A DNA stretch of 64,000 bases from Tautonia sociabilis. GTDB taxonomy: Bacteria > Planctomycetota > Planctomycetia > Isosphaerales > Isosphaeraceae. Numbering within the stretch: position 1 is the stretch's first letter; every line of letters starts with the position of its first letter. The position numbers and the translations under genes are program-made. Under the pieces are notes generated by a model. The model was not told where the DNA came from, searched no databases, and worked only from the letters and a program-made list of their open reading frames with translations. Shown here piece after piece: positions 1-9,147 of the stretch. The stretch covers positions 1 through 64,000 of the forward strand of contig NZ_RYZH01000001.1 in NCBI RefSeq assembly GCF_003977685.1. The letters are read 5' to 3'.

Positions 1-378
1 AACGATGGCTGATCCTCCGTCACGCCCACCGGTCGCCCGACCAGGTGCGACGTGACCTCCTCGCTGGCGTCCCGGCGGCGGCGTGAGTACCATCAAGTTC
101 CCGTCCAGAGAACCCAAAGGCCATACAGTGACGTTGTAGCGCTCGCGGGCCTTGTATGCGCCGATGGGCATCGAGCCATTCTGGTCGATGTAGTTGTGCA
201 CGGCGAGGCCGAGTTGCTTGAGGTTGTTGGTGCACTGGGCGCGCCGGGCGGCCTCCCGTGCCGATTGTACGGCCGGCAGCAGCAGCGAGATCAGGACACC
301 GATGATGGCGATCACCACCAGCAACTCGATCAGCGTGAATCCTCGGCGGGGGAGGGGTGGGGAAGCCGATGTCGACAT
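1..378 (-). CDS. DUF1559-type prepilin-like protein, N-terminal part (runs off left edge)
   Basis: The reading frame starts at an ATG (378) and stays open to position 1, giving the first 126 residues. After a short proline-rich leader comes the type IV prepilin signature [19 protein letters not shown], in which cleavage is expected after the Gly and methylation at the Phe. It is followed by [19 protein letters not shown] and [13 protein letters not shown], which are typical of the planctomycete DUF1559 family. The product should be an inner-membrane-inserted, pilin-like secreted protein; the family's function is poorly known. A GAGG ribosome site lies just upstream. After about residue 75 the sequence becomes Pro/Gly/Arg-rich and no longer looks like the family, so a frameshift or divergence near 120 cannot be excluded without the missing 3' part. 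Confidence 0.8.
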   Translation of the reverse strand, partial: MSTSASPPLPRRGFTLIELLVVIAIIGVLISLLLPAVQSAREAARRAQCTNNLKQLGLAVHNYIDQNGSMPIGAYKARERYNVTVWPLGSLDGNLMVLTPPPGRQRGGHVAPGRATGGRDGGSAIV

Positions 379-523
379 TCTGGGAAGCCTCGGCAAGGTA
401 CCTGGGGATGTAAAGATAGGGAGGATGCGGGCCCGCCGATCGATGGCGGGTCCGTGAGGGCTGTCGGTGGTTTGAGCGTCGGAATCGGGCCAGCGGGCCC
501 GCCGTGGTTGGTGGGCCGACGAC

Positions 524-757
524 TTATTCCTTGCGACCGGGGGGGAGCGAAGGGTCGCCCCCCTGGAGAGCGGCGTTGATGGGGTCCGTCTCAACGGTCG
601 CGGTTGGGGAAGAGCCAGCTCCCGCCTCGGCCGAGGGGGGAGCCTCGTCGGGCACGACGGGGAGCGTCTTCTCCCCACATCCAAACAGGAAGGATGAGGC
701 GACCAAGAGGACTGGGGCTGAGGCGCGGCCGCCTCCGGTGCGCAGGCGGTGTGACAT
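524..757 (-). CDS. Small putative lipoprotein
   Basis: A 77-residue product with a positively charged N-terminus, a hydrophobic stretch and a lipobox-like LFGC at about residues 24-27, so it is probably a lipid-anchored exported protein. The mature part is short, Pro/Glu/Ala-rich and has no recognisable domain. A strong GGAGGG ribosome site precedes the ATG at 757. It lies upstream of the prepilin gene on the same strand with a 145-bp gap. Pairs of a DUF1559 gene and a small lipoprotein are common in Planctomycetes, which supports a real gene, but the function is unknown. Confidence 0.6.
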   Translation of the reverse strand: MSHRLRTGGGRASAPVLLVASSFLFGCGEKTLPVVPDEAPPSAEAGAGSSPTATVETDPINAALQGGDPSLPPGRKE

Positions 758-1588
758 TCGTTACCCTCCGAGACGCGGCCCCGCCGGCCCGAATTGGCCG
801 GACATTTGGGGCACGACTCCTCAATTGCGTACTCAAGCCCGGCGCACGACGCAAGGATCAACCGACGGATCACATTTCAATTCGACGAATTAGAAAAATG
901 AAAAGTGTGGATTTGGGTTTGCGTTGGTCCCGCGCGATCCCCGATCGGGGATCTTCCGGGGGGGGCATCGTGCCGTGTCCTGGCCGGTCCCAGCGGGGAG
1001 GTGCCGCGATCCTGCCCGAAGTCGTCCCCCGGATTAGGGACCGGCGATCCGGAGCCTCGGATGCTCGAACCGCCTCTCACGAATCCTGCTCGCCGCTGGC
1101 CGGATCTCGGGGCCGATGATGCCGGGCCGCAACCTCCTCACGGGCAGACCGCTCCCGAGAACGGTGCCGATGGTCCGTCCCAGCCTGGGTGACGGCTCGG
1201 GCGGATCGGGTCGGATCTAGCTCCAGGGACGGGCGCCAGCGACGTCACAGGAAGGCGATCCGGTCAGGGCCTCTCGCGTCGGCCTTCGGCGTCGCTTGCT
1301 TCACCCCCGAGCATGCTCTAGAATGGCTCAGTTGGCGAGCGGCGGGAGTCGCGTCGGGCGGGCGGCCGGCCGGGCGCGGCGTCGATCGGACATCAAGCGG
1401 ACGGAGCGACCCCCTCCCGATTCTCTCTCGGCGGGATGCCCTTCGCCTTCAGATCGCCCCGGCACGCGTCGGATCGCGACCGGGCCTCGTGACCGGCGCC
1501 GTCTCCGATCGACCGACCGCCCTTCCCCCGACGGCGGGTCGGCCGCGCGTTCTCATCCCCTGTTGCGATTGCGACGAAAGGACCGAGT
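758..1588. other. Long intergenic region upstream of clpX
   Basis: About 830 bp between divergent genes with no convincing coding sequence; open frames here are Arg/Pro-rich and lack ribosome sites. It holds an AT-richer island at about 877-925, a likely promoter area for the lipoprotein/prepilin pair, and a good sigma-70-like promoter for clpX at 1296-1324. Confidence 0.6.
1296..1324 (+). promoter_or_regulatory. Candidate sigma-70 promoter for clpX
   Basis: A -35 box TTGCTT (1296-1301) and a -10 box TAGAAT (1319-1324) are separated by exactly 17 bp. The spacer contains a perfect palindrome GAGCATGCTC (1309-1318), which could be an operator. The clpX ATG lies about 260 nt downstream, implying a long leader. 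Confidence 0.5.
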
Positions 1589-3028
<1,440 letters not shown>

Positions 3029-3231
3029 CGGCCGAGCCCCGGTCGGGGATCAGACGCCGCTCCGCGTGCTCCCGATGCCAGGGGACGGGCGGGGCGGTGG
3101 CGGCTCGGCAACCTCGCCGGGGCGATCGGGGAGGATCGGACTCGCCGGGCGATTCCGGGGGCCTTAAACTGATCCGGTGAGACGGAGGGCCCTGGATCGT
3201 CCCCGCGACGCCCTGACGCCTTGACTTCGCA

Positions 3232-3939
3232 ATGACCTACACCTTCGACATCGACCCGCTCGTCGTCCTCGGGCTGCCCCCCGACGCGAGCATGGAGCAG
3301 ATCCGGGACGCATACCGGTCGAGGAGCAAGAAGTATCACCCCGACCTCGGCGGAGACGAGTGGGCCTTCCGGATCTTGTCCCGGTCGTATGAGATCTTGT
3401 GCCGGGCCCGGGTCGCCGGCCGTTGCGCCGCCGAGGCCGTCCGCCAGGAGCCCTCGATGCCGGTCGTCGATCCGGTGGTCCCCCGTGCGGAGCGGGATGC
3501 CGAGGGGGCCTCGGTCCGGTCGGGCGTGAAGGATCGGGTCGACCATCCGATCCAACTGATCGACGTCGAACTGCTGCTGCTCCGCCTCGAGGTGGAGAAT
3601 CCCTACGAGGTCATCGGCATGGCCTCGTCCGACCGGAACCTGAGCTGCAACCTGGACGTCGCCTGGCCCTCGGCCCTGTGGGGAGACGGGGAGGGCGGAC
3701 CGGATCCCGGGCGGATCCTGGCTCAGGTCGAGGCGGCCTTCGCGGCGACCGCCTCGGGATCCCGGCCGACCAGCTCGTGGAAGGACGAGGGCTCGTCCTC
3801 GTTCCGGGGATGGCTGAGCTACCCTTCAGCGCAGGCCTGCTATGATGCATTCAATCAGCTTCGCCGGGAGCTGAAAGCCCGGGGGCTGGGCGTGCACCAG
3901 CGGATCCGGGAGCTGATCATCCCGAGGGAGTCGAGATAA
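3232..3939 (+). CDS. J-domain protein
   Basis: A 235-residue protein with an N-terminal J domain at about residues 8-60, including the Hsp70-stimulating HPD motif at 36-38 within KKYHPDLGGDEW. The rest shows no Gly/Phe region, no zinc-finger repeats and no DnaJ C-terminal domain. It is therefore not DnaJ itself but a specialised J-protein that would recruit DnaK to an unknown client. It lies 200 bp downstream of clpX on the same strand, and both are protein quality-control genes. No good Shine-Dalgarno site is visible before the ATG at 3232. Confidence 0.8.
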   Translation: MTYTFDIDPLVVLGLPPDASMEQIRDAYRSRSKKYHPDLGGDEWAFRILSRSYEILCRARVAGRCAAEAVRQEPSMPVVDPVVPRAERDAEGASVRSGVKDRVDHPIQLIDVELLLLRLEVENPYEVIGMASSDRNLSCNLDVAWPSALWGDGEGGPDPGRILAQVEAAFAATASGSRPTSSWKDEGSSSFRGWLSYPSAQACYDAFNQLRRELKARGLGVHQRIRELIIPRESR

Positions 3940-4155
3940 GCCGATCATTGGGGTCCGGCCGGATTCGCTGGTCATCTCGGAGGGTCGGGCGATCGGGGAC
4001 CGATCTCGAAGACGGTTCCAAGGGGCGATGGGCCCGCCACCGGCGAGACGGCTCCCGAGCCACCCGGACGCCCCCCGCTCGGCGGCCGATCGGGCCTCTC
4101 CAGCGACGCGCGGAGGGCGACATCAGGGGGCGTCGACCGCTCCGGAGCTCCCGCG

Positions 4156-5382
4156 ATGTCCAGTCGAGCCGATCCGCCCGATTCCCCCGACGACCTCTGG
4201 CCGATCGACGCGGCGATCGTCGGCGCCGGGCCGGCGGGTTCTTCGCTGGCGATCCGGCTGGCGAGGGCCGGGGCCCGGATCGCCCTGATCGACGCCGGCC
4301 GGTTCCCCCGGGACAAACTCTGCGGCGAGTACCTCAGCCCCGAGGGCGCCCTGGCGCTCGAAGGGCTCGGTCTGGCCGACGCGATCGCCCGATCCGGGGC
4401 CCGGCCGATCCGGGCCGCCCGGCTGACGACCCCTCGGGGTCGAAGGCTTGAGGCCGAGGTCGTCGGTCCCGACGGCCGGGCCGGCCTCGGCCTGAGCCGA
4501 TCGGCGCTGGACGCGATCCTGCTCGGCGAGGCCCGCCGGCTTGGCGTCATCGTCTTCGAGGGGACCCGGGTGTCGGGCCCGATCCTCGAGGGGGATCGGG
4601 TCGTCGGGGTCGCTGGCCGGGGAGTCGGGGGCTCCCCGTTCTCCTTGCGGGCCCGGGTTGTCGTCGCGGCCGACGGTCGCCATTCGAGCCTCGCCCGACG
4701 GACCGGTTCGACCCTCCCCCGCAGCGTGCCCGGCCTGCGTCCTCGACTGTTCGGCCTGAAGCGGCATCTTGTCGTCCGGGACCCGGCGTGCGACGAGCCT
4801 CCCGGCACGGTCGGGCTCCACCTGTTGCCCGGAGGATACGTCGGCTCCTGTCGGGTCGAGGGGAGCCGGACGAACCTCTGCGGCCTGCTGCCGGAACGGC
4901 TCTCCCGGGAGCATCGGGGAGACCTCGACGCACTGGCCGACGCCGCCTTCCTGAGCAATCCGACCCTGGCCGCCCTCTGGCATGCCGCGGAGCCGGCCGG
5001 GCCGTGGAAGACGGTCGCGGGAGTCCGGATCGAGGCCTCCTCTCCCCTCCTGCCCGGCATCTTCTACGCTGGGGATGCCCGGGGGACCATCGACCCGCTG
5101 GGGGGCCAGGGCCTGACGATGGCGCTGCTTGGGTCCGAACTGCTCGCTCCCTTCGTGCTCCAGTCGATTGCCCAGGGGGCCGCCGACCTGACCGTCGTGC
5201 GAGAGGCCATCCGGGCCTGGCACTCCCGGTTCGATCGCCGCATCGCCCTCTGCCGGGCCTTCCACCACGCGCTCATCCGGCCGTCGCTGATCGACGCCGC
5301 CTCGATGCTCGGCCGGTGGGGAGACGCGTTGCTGTCGCTCGGCTTCGCGTCGACTCGCGACCGGGCCAGGCTGCCGAGCTGA
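4156..5382 (+). CDS. FAD-dependent oxidoreductase (geranylgeranyl reductase / halogenase-like family)
   Basis: A 408-residue flavoprotein of the p-hydroxybenzoate hydroxylase fold. It shows the FAD dinucleotide motif AAIVGAGPAGSS near residue 20, the PRDKLCGEYL segment (51-60) seen in geranylgeranyl reductase-like enzymes, and a second FAD-binding GDA motif in FYAGDARGTIDPLGGQG near residue 300. Such enzymes reduce, hydroxylate or epoxidise lipids and polyketides; the substrate cannot be read from sequence. It faces a methyltransferase across a terminator, and a ketosynthase lies 2 kb away, so a role in modifying a polyketide or lipid is plausible. The start is the ATG at 4156, with GGAG about 9 nt upstream. 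Confidence 0.85.
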   Translation: MSSRADPPDSPDDLWPIDAAIVGAGPAGSSLAIRLARAGARIALIDAGRFPRDKLCGEYLSPEGALALEGLGLADAIARSGARPIRAARLTTPRGRRLEAEVVGPDGRAGLGLSRSALDAILLGEARRLGVIVFEGTRVSGPILEGDRVVGVAGRGVGGSPFSLRARVVVAADGRHSSLARRTGSTLPRSVPGLRPRLFGLKRHLVVRDPACDEPPGTVGLHLLPGGYVGSCRVEGSRTNLCGLLPERLSREHRGDLDALADAAFLSNPTLAALWHAAEPAGPWKTVAGVRIEASSPLLPGIFYAGDARGTIDPLGGQGLTMALLGSELLAPFVLQSIAQGAADLTVVREAIRAWHSRFDRRIALCRAFHHALIRPSLIDAASMLGRWGDALLSLGFASTRDRARLPS

Positions 5383-5435
5383 TGGACCTCCCCGTCCGAG
5401 GGCGGGGCGCCGAGGGGATCACTCGGTCTGAAGGA

Positions 5436-5494
5436 AACAAAAGAACAAAGATGCAGACGGATCTGTTCTTGATGTTTTTTTTTGTGCTTTTGTT
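5436..5494. terminator. AT-rich bidirectional transcription terminator
   Basis: Between the convergent oxidoreductase and methyltransferase genes. AAGAACA (5441-5447) pairs with TGTTCTT (5464-5470), followed four bases later by nine T residues (5475-5483). An outer pair AACAAAAG (5436-5443) / CTTTTGTT (5487-5494) extends the symmetry. It is strikingly AT-rich for this genome and fits a rho-independent terminator. Confidence 0.7.
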
Positions 5495-5496
5495 CT

Positions 5497-6285
5497 CTAT
5501 TGCTTGTGTTCGGTGCTCTGCTCCGATTCCATCGCGAGTCTCGGCGACGCCCCGGTGTCGCTCCGGCGTCCGACCAGTGCGATCTGGAACCCGGGATAGC
5601 GCCGGACGGTCCAGTGGAAGCCGGCGATCAGGGAGGCGAGCGCGGTCAGCTCCTCAGGGGAGAAGCCTCGGAGGACGGAGAGCGGGCCGTCGTGCCGGAC
5701 GAGTCGGTTCCGGGTGAAGACTCGGCTCCAGGCGACGAAGCCCCAGTAGGCGGCCCAGTGCCGCCGGATGTCGAGCACGAGGACGCGACGCCGGGCGACT
5801 CGGGCCATTTCCGAGAGCAATCGGGCCAGCGCCGGGCCCTCGAAGTGGTGGGCGAACTTGACGGCCGAGACGAGGTCGACCGAGCGATCGGGCATCGGCA
5901 GCCGGAGCGCGTCGGCCCGGACGACCATCGGCGCGCCGGTTCCCGATCGGGAGAGGGCCGAGGCGGTTGGATCGCGGTCGAGGGCCACGGCGAGGGCCGC
6001 TCGGGCCCCCTTCGACTCGAACCGGCGGGCGATTCGGCGGGGGATGTCGCCGGAGCCCGAGCCGACGTCAAGGACCGAAACGGGCGATTCGGGACGGTCC
6101 TCGATCAGGAAGCGCGCGACCTCTCGATCGATGACGAGGTTGTTGCCCAGGTGGCGGTTGACCCGTCGGAGGACGGCGTAGGCCTCGGCGACCTCGGCTT
6201 CGGGGAGCCCGGGGGCGTCCATCAGCTCCGGATCGGAGCGCCGAGGGGGGACCAGGCGGGGGCGTCGGCCGCCGTCGGGGCTCAT
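5497..6285 (-). CDS. Class I SAM-dependent methyltransferase
   Basis: A 262-residue methyltransferase with the SAM-binding motif I VLDVGSGSGD (71-80), an acidic motif II in the ALDRDPTA region and a motif IV-like segment near SVDLVSAVKFAHHF. The N-terminal PELMDAPGLP...LRRVNRHLG segment resembles methyltransferases found beside type III polyketide synthases and FAD reductases, which methylate small phenolic or quinone-like products. That link is from memory and moderate. The start at 6285 overlaps the stop of the upstream gene as ATGA, so translation is probably coupled within a three-gene operon. The protein ends at the AT-rich terminator. Confidence 0.85.
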   Translation of the reverse strand: MSPDGGRRPRLVPPRRSDPELMDAPGLPEAEVAEAYAVLRRVNRHLGNNLVIDREVARFLIEDRPESPVSVLDVGSGSGDIPRRIARRFESKGARAALAVALDRDPTASALSRSGTGAPMVVRADALRLPMPDRSVDLVSAVKFAHHFEGPALARLLSEMARVARRRVLVLDIRRHWAAYWGFVAWSRVFTRNRLVRHDGPLSVLRGFSPEELTALASLIAGFHWTVRRYPGFQIALVGRRSDTGASPRLAMESEQSTEHKQ

Positions 6286-6518
6286 CGGGGGCGGTCGTCC
6301 TCGTCGGCCGCTCCGTCGGGGACGGCCGAGGGGGGGGCGGCCCCGGGGTTCGTCTCCGGCGTTGGGTCGGGGGGTTCGGCCCGGGTCGCGAGCAGGGCGA
6401 GGGCGGCGACCCAGAGGCCGAAGACGCCCAGCGCCACCGCGAACCGCCGCCGCTGGGCGGGGGTCGCGCCGATGGGGTCGGCCGGGATCGTCGGGGAATG
6501 CGCGGGATCGGCGGTCAT
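6282..6518 (-). CDS. Small single-pass membrane protein, hypothetical
   Basis: 78 residues with one predicted transmembrane helix (about residues 26-44, FAVALGVFGLWVAALALLA), a short Thr/Pro-rich N-terminus and a Pro/Asp/Glu-rich C-terminal tail. No domain is recognised. Both ends overlap neighbours by the ATGA tetranucleotide (6518-6515 and 6285-6282), which supports it being a real, translationally coupled gene between the Minf_1886 protein and the methyltransferase. Confidence 0.65.
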   Translation of the reverse strand: MTADPAHSPTIPADPIGATPAQRRRFAVALGVFGLWVAALALLATRAEPPDPTPETNPGAAPPSAVPDGAADEDDRPR

Positions 6519-6946
6519 CGCTCCTCCGGGTCCTCGATCGGGATGACGTACGAGCTGCCGAGGGCGGCCTCGAAGTCGAAGACCTCGTCAAAGTCGCTCC
6601 GCTCGTCTTCGGGGGAGCGTTCGAGGTCCCCCGAGGCGATCAGGTTGTAGACGATCTCGCCGAGGTCGGAAGTCGACCGGATGCCCCAGCCCTGAAGGAT
6701 TGGCAAGGCCAGCAGGCCGTACAGGTCGAGGGCGAGGTCTCGGGCGGCCTCGGACAGTTCCCGGCCGGAGACGTGCCTGGATTCGGCGGCCTTGCTCCGG
6801 GGCTTGCCGGCCCTCCCCTTCGCCCGGCGGGCCTTCCGCTTGCGGACCTTCGCGAGGTCGAGCGCCGCGAAGATGAACTCGTAGGCCTCGACCGAGTAGC
6901 GGGGATCTCGAGCGACCGCGCCGGCCAGCGCCTCGCGAAGGCTCAT
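6515..6946 (-). CDS. Minf_1886 family protein
   Basis: A 143-residue protein matching the uncharacterised Minf_1886 family found in Planctomycetes and Verrucomicrobia. Typical segments are the N-terminal ...YSVEAYEFIFAALD and the C-terminal GIRSTSDLGEIVYNLI / DFDEVFDFE. Between them is a strongly basic linker (about residues 32-57, KVRKRKARRAKGRAG) that could bind nucleic acid; this is inference. The ATG at 6946 lies about 54 nt below a TGnTACAAT extended -10 element. It is the first gene of the coupled set with the small membrane protein and the methyltransferase. Confidence 0.75.
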   Translation of the reverse strand: MSLREALAGAVARDPRYSVEAYEFIFAALDLAKVRKRKARRAKGRAGKPRSKAAESRHVSGRELSEAARDLALDLYGLLALPILQGWGIRSTSDLGEIVYNLIASGDLERSPEDERSDFDEVFDFEAALGSSYVIPIEDPEER

Positions 6947-6999
6947 GGTCTGGTCCCCCCTCCGTCTCGAACCGGATCGACAACTCGGCGATGAGCTCC

Positions 7000-7008
7000 A
7001 TTGTATCA
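7000..7008 (-). promoter_or_regulatory. Extended -10 promoter element of the Minf_1886 operon
   Basis: Reading on the minus strand, TGATACAAT gives an extended -10 (TG, one base, TACAAT) about 54 nt upstream of the ATG at 6946. The same nine bases precede the phosphofructokinase gene, which supports it as a real promoter form here. Confidence 0.45.
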
Positions 7009-7191
7009 GGAGCCGCCTGGAGCGTGCAGGCGAGCCGCCCCCGGGCGATTCGCCCGCTTCCCCGACCAGCGTTCCCGCCCGAGAACGCCCGGCCCAACCG
7101 CCCTCCGTTGCCGAACTCGATCCCTCCCCGGGCCGAGACGACCGCGGCGATCGCCGCCGACGGTCGTCCGCCGTCTGGCCCCGGAAGGCGG

Positions 7192-8463
7192 TCACGGCTC
7201 GTCTCCCAGGCGGACGACCAGCGCCGAGTTCTTCGAGCCGAATCCCATGCAGTTGCACAGGGCGATCCGGGCACCGCCAGCGGGGCGGGAGCGGTGGGGG
7301 ACGTAGTCGAGGTCGCACTCGGGATCGGGCTCATCAAGGTTGATCGTCGGGGGCAGGAAGCCGGCCTCCAGGGCGAGCAGCGTGGCGACGAGGCCGGCGG
7401 CGCCGCAGGCGCCCTGCGGGTGGCCGATCATGCTCTTGGTGCTCGACATCGGCACCGAGGCCGCCCTCGGGCCGAGCGCCCGCTTCAGCGCGGCGGTCTC
7501 GACTCGGTCGTTCAGCGGCGTGCCGGTCCCGTGAAGGTTGGCGTACTCGACGTCGTCGGCGGTCAATCCCGCATCCTGCAGGGCGAGGCGGATGGCTCGG
7601 ACCGGCTCGTCCAGGTCGCTCGACATGGAAACCCGGTGCCAGGCGTCGCAGGTGCTGGCGTAGCCGAGCAGCTCGCCGTAGATGTGTGCCCCCCGGGCGA
7701 GGGCGTGCTCGCGCTCTTCCAGGAGGAGCATCCAGGAGCCCTCGGCCAGGACGAACCCGTCTCGGTCTCGGCTGAACGGACGGCAGGCCCGAGCGGGCTG
7801 GTCGTTCCAGTTGCGGGAGATGATCCCCATGACGTCGAAGCCGAGCAGAATCGCCGGCGCGATCGGCGCGTCGGCCCCTCCGGTGAGCATCACGGGCGTC
7901 TCGCCGTGCTGGATGCGGCGGAAGGCCAGGCCGATGGCGTCGGTGCTCGACGTACAACCGGTCGAGACGACGTGCGACGGCCCCCGCAGTCCCAGCCGGA
8001 TCGACAGCTCCGAGGAGATGTTCCCCGGCGTGCCGGCCGGCACGGCCAGGGCCGTGGCCTTCTCGAGCTGCCCCCGGTAGTAGTAGCCGTACAGCTCCTC
8101 GACGAACGCGATGCCGCCCCCGCCGGTGCCCAGGATGACGCCGACCTGTCTCCGGGTCTCCAGGTCGAGCCCTTCGGGATCGAGCCCGGCGTCGGCCATC
8201 GCCTCCAGGCCGGCGAGGATCGCCAGCGGAGCGGTGCGGGGCACGACTCTGAGTTGCTTCGGCTCGAGGGCCCTCCCCAGGTCGACCCCCCGGATGGCGC
8301 CGGCGACCCGGCTGCCCAGCCCAGAGGCGTCGAACTCCTCGATGGCAGACACGCCGCTGCGCCCGTCGCGGAGGGCCTCTCGGTAGGAGTCCCGGTCGAG
8401 GCCGTTGGGGCTCAGCGCCCCCAGGCCGGTGACCGCCACCCTGCGGATCGGCTCGTAGCGCAT
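7192..8463 (-). CDS. Beta-ketoacyl-ACP synthase (KAS II / FabF-like)
   Basis: A 423-residue thiolase-fold condensing enzyme that would join acyl and malonyl groups on an acyl carrier protein. The catalytic triad is present: Cys170 in VVSTGCTSSTDA, His311 in ANLHGTGTPLND, and His348 with Lys343 in SSTKSMIGHPQGACGA. The length is normal for KAS II. No acp, fabG, fabD or fabH lies beside it, so it may be a second, specialised ketosynthase rather than the housekeeping FabF. The nearby methyltransferase and FAD reductase fit a secondary lipid or polyketide role. ATG at 8463; the divergent gene is the Trm112-like protein. Confidence 0.88.
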   Translation of the reverse strand: MRYEPIRRVAVTGLGALSPNGLDRDSYREALRDGRSGVSAIEEFDASGLGSRVAGAIRGVDLGRALEPKQLRVVPRTAPLAILAGLEAMADAGLDPEGLDLETRRQVGVILGTGGGGIAFVEELYGYYYRGQLEKATALAVPAGTPGNISSELSIRLGLRGPSHVVSTGCTSSTDAIGLAFRRIQHGETPVMLTGGADAPIAPAILLGFDVMGIISRNWNDQPARACRPFSRDRDGFVLAEGSWMLLLEEREHALARGAHIYGELLGYASTCDAWHRVSMSSDLDEPVRAIRLALQDAGLTADDVEYANLHGTGTPLNDRVETAALKRALGPRAASVPMSSTKSMIGHPQGACGAAGLVATLLALEAGFLPPTINLDEPDPECDLDYVPHRSRPAGGARIALCNCMGFGSKNSALVVRLGDEP

Positions 8464-8644
8464 CGGTCCTCGGTCGTCACCTTGGCCTGGGCGGTCGGTC
8501 CGGAGCCGGGGGGGAGGGAGCCGAGAGGCGACCGGATTCGCCTTCCGTCCCCCGGCCGCGTCTCCCATAATGACGACCGGATGCCGCCCCGGGGAACCCT
8601 TGACCGCCGGGGCGGGGCCGCCGGACTCGAAGACCGAGGAGCCG

Positions 8645-8869
8645 ATGATCAGCGAGGAACTGCTATCCCTGCTCGTCTGCCCGATGGGGAAGGCGCCGCT
8701 GAGGCTGGAGGACGGGGCCCTAGTCTGCTCGCGGTGCGGGCTTCGGTTCGCCGTCCAGGACGACATCCCCAACATGCTCGTCGAGGAGGCCGAGCTGCCT
8801 GAGGGGTGCCACTCCCTGGCCGACCTCGAGTGCGTTCGCTCGGGGGACGCCAAGGTCGACCCGACCTGA
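8645..8869 (+). CDS. Trm112 / UPF0434 family small zinc-binding-like protein
   Basis: 74 residues with the family pattern SLLVCPMGKAPL then ALVCSRCGLRF and DDIPNML. Trm112-like proteins are small zinc-ribbon partners that activate methyltransferases, and bacterial forms are widespread but little studied. Only three of the usual four zinc cysteines are present (C12, C28, C31): the second position of the first CPxC pair is Gly. Metal binding may therefore be weakened or lost. The start is the ATG at 8645 with a GAGGAG ribosome site; an in-frame upstream ATG at 8570 lacks one. Confidence 0.8.
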   Translation: MISEELLSLLVCPMGKAPLRLEDGALVCSRCGLRFAVQDDIPNMLVEEAELPEGCHSLADLECVRSGDAKVDPT

Positions 8870-8891
8870 ACGGAACGCGGTCGAGCCCCGG

Positions 8892-9098
8892 CTAGGGGGC
8901 GGTCGGCGTCACGTCGGTCGCCTGCGAGATCATCCAGTCCAGCAGCCACTGTGCCTGGGCGGTGATGTCGACGGTGTGGCCCTCATCGAATTCGATCCGG
9001 ACCAGGCGGGGGCCGGTGCCGGCCTCCGGAGTCAGGTCTCGGACCGTCGTCACGCGGTCGAAGTTCACAAAGATCGGGCCAACCCGGATCAGGTTCAT
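8892..9098 (-). CDS. Small hypothetical protein of the virion module
   Basis: A 68-residue protein (RVGPIFVNFDRVTTV, IEFDEGHTVDITAQAQWLLDWM) with alternating beta-like segments and an acidic/aliphatic C-terminus. No domain is recognised. It is the last gene of the minus-strand virion module, 49 bp after the tail-like gene, and ends beside the convergent Trm112-like gene. It could be a fibre accessory or chaperone, but that rests only on position. Confidence 0.55.
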   Translation of the reverse strand: MNLIRVGPIFVNFDRVTTVRDLTPEAGTGPRLVRIEFDEGHTVDITAQAQWLLDWMISQATDVTPTAP

Positions 9099-9147
9099 CG
9101 GAAATCGCTCCCGGGGACCGTGGGGAGTGCTGTCCCTCGCTCCCAGG

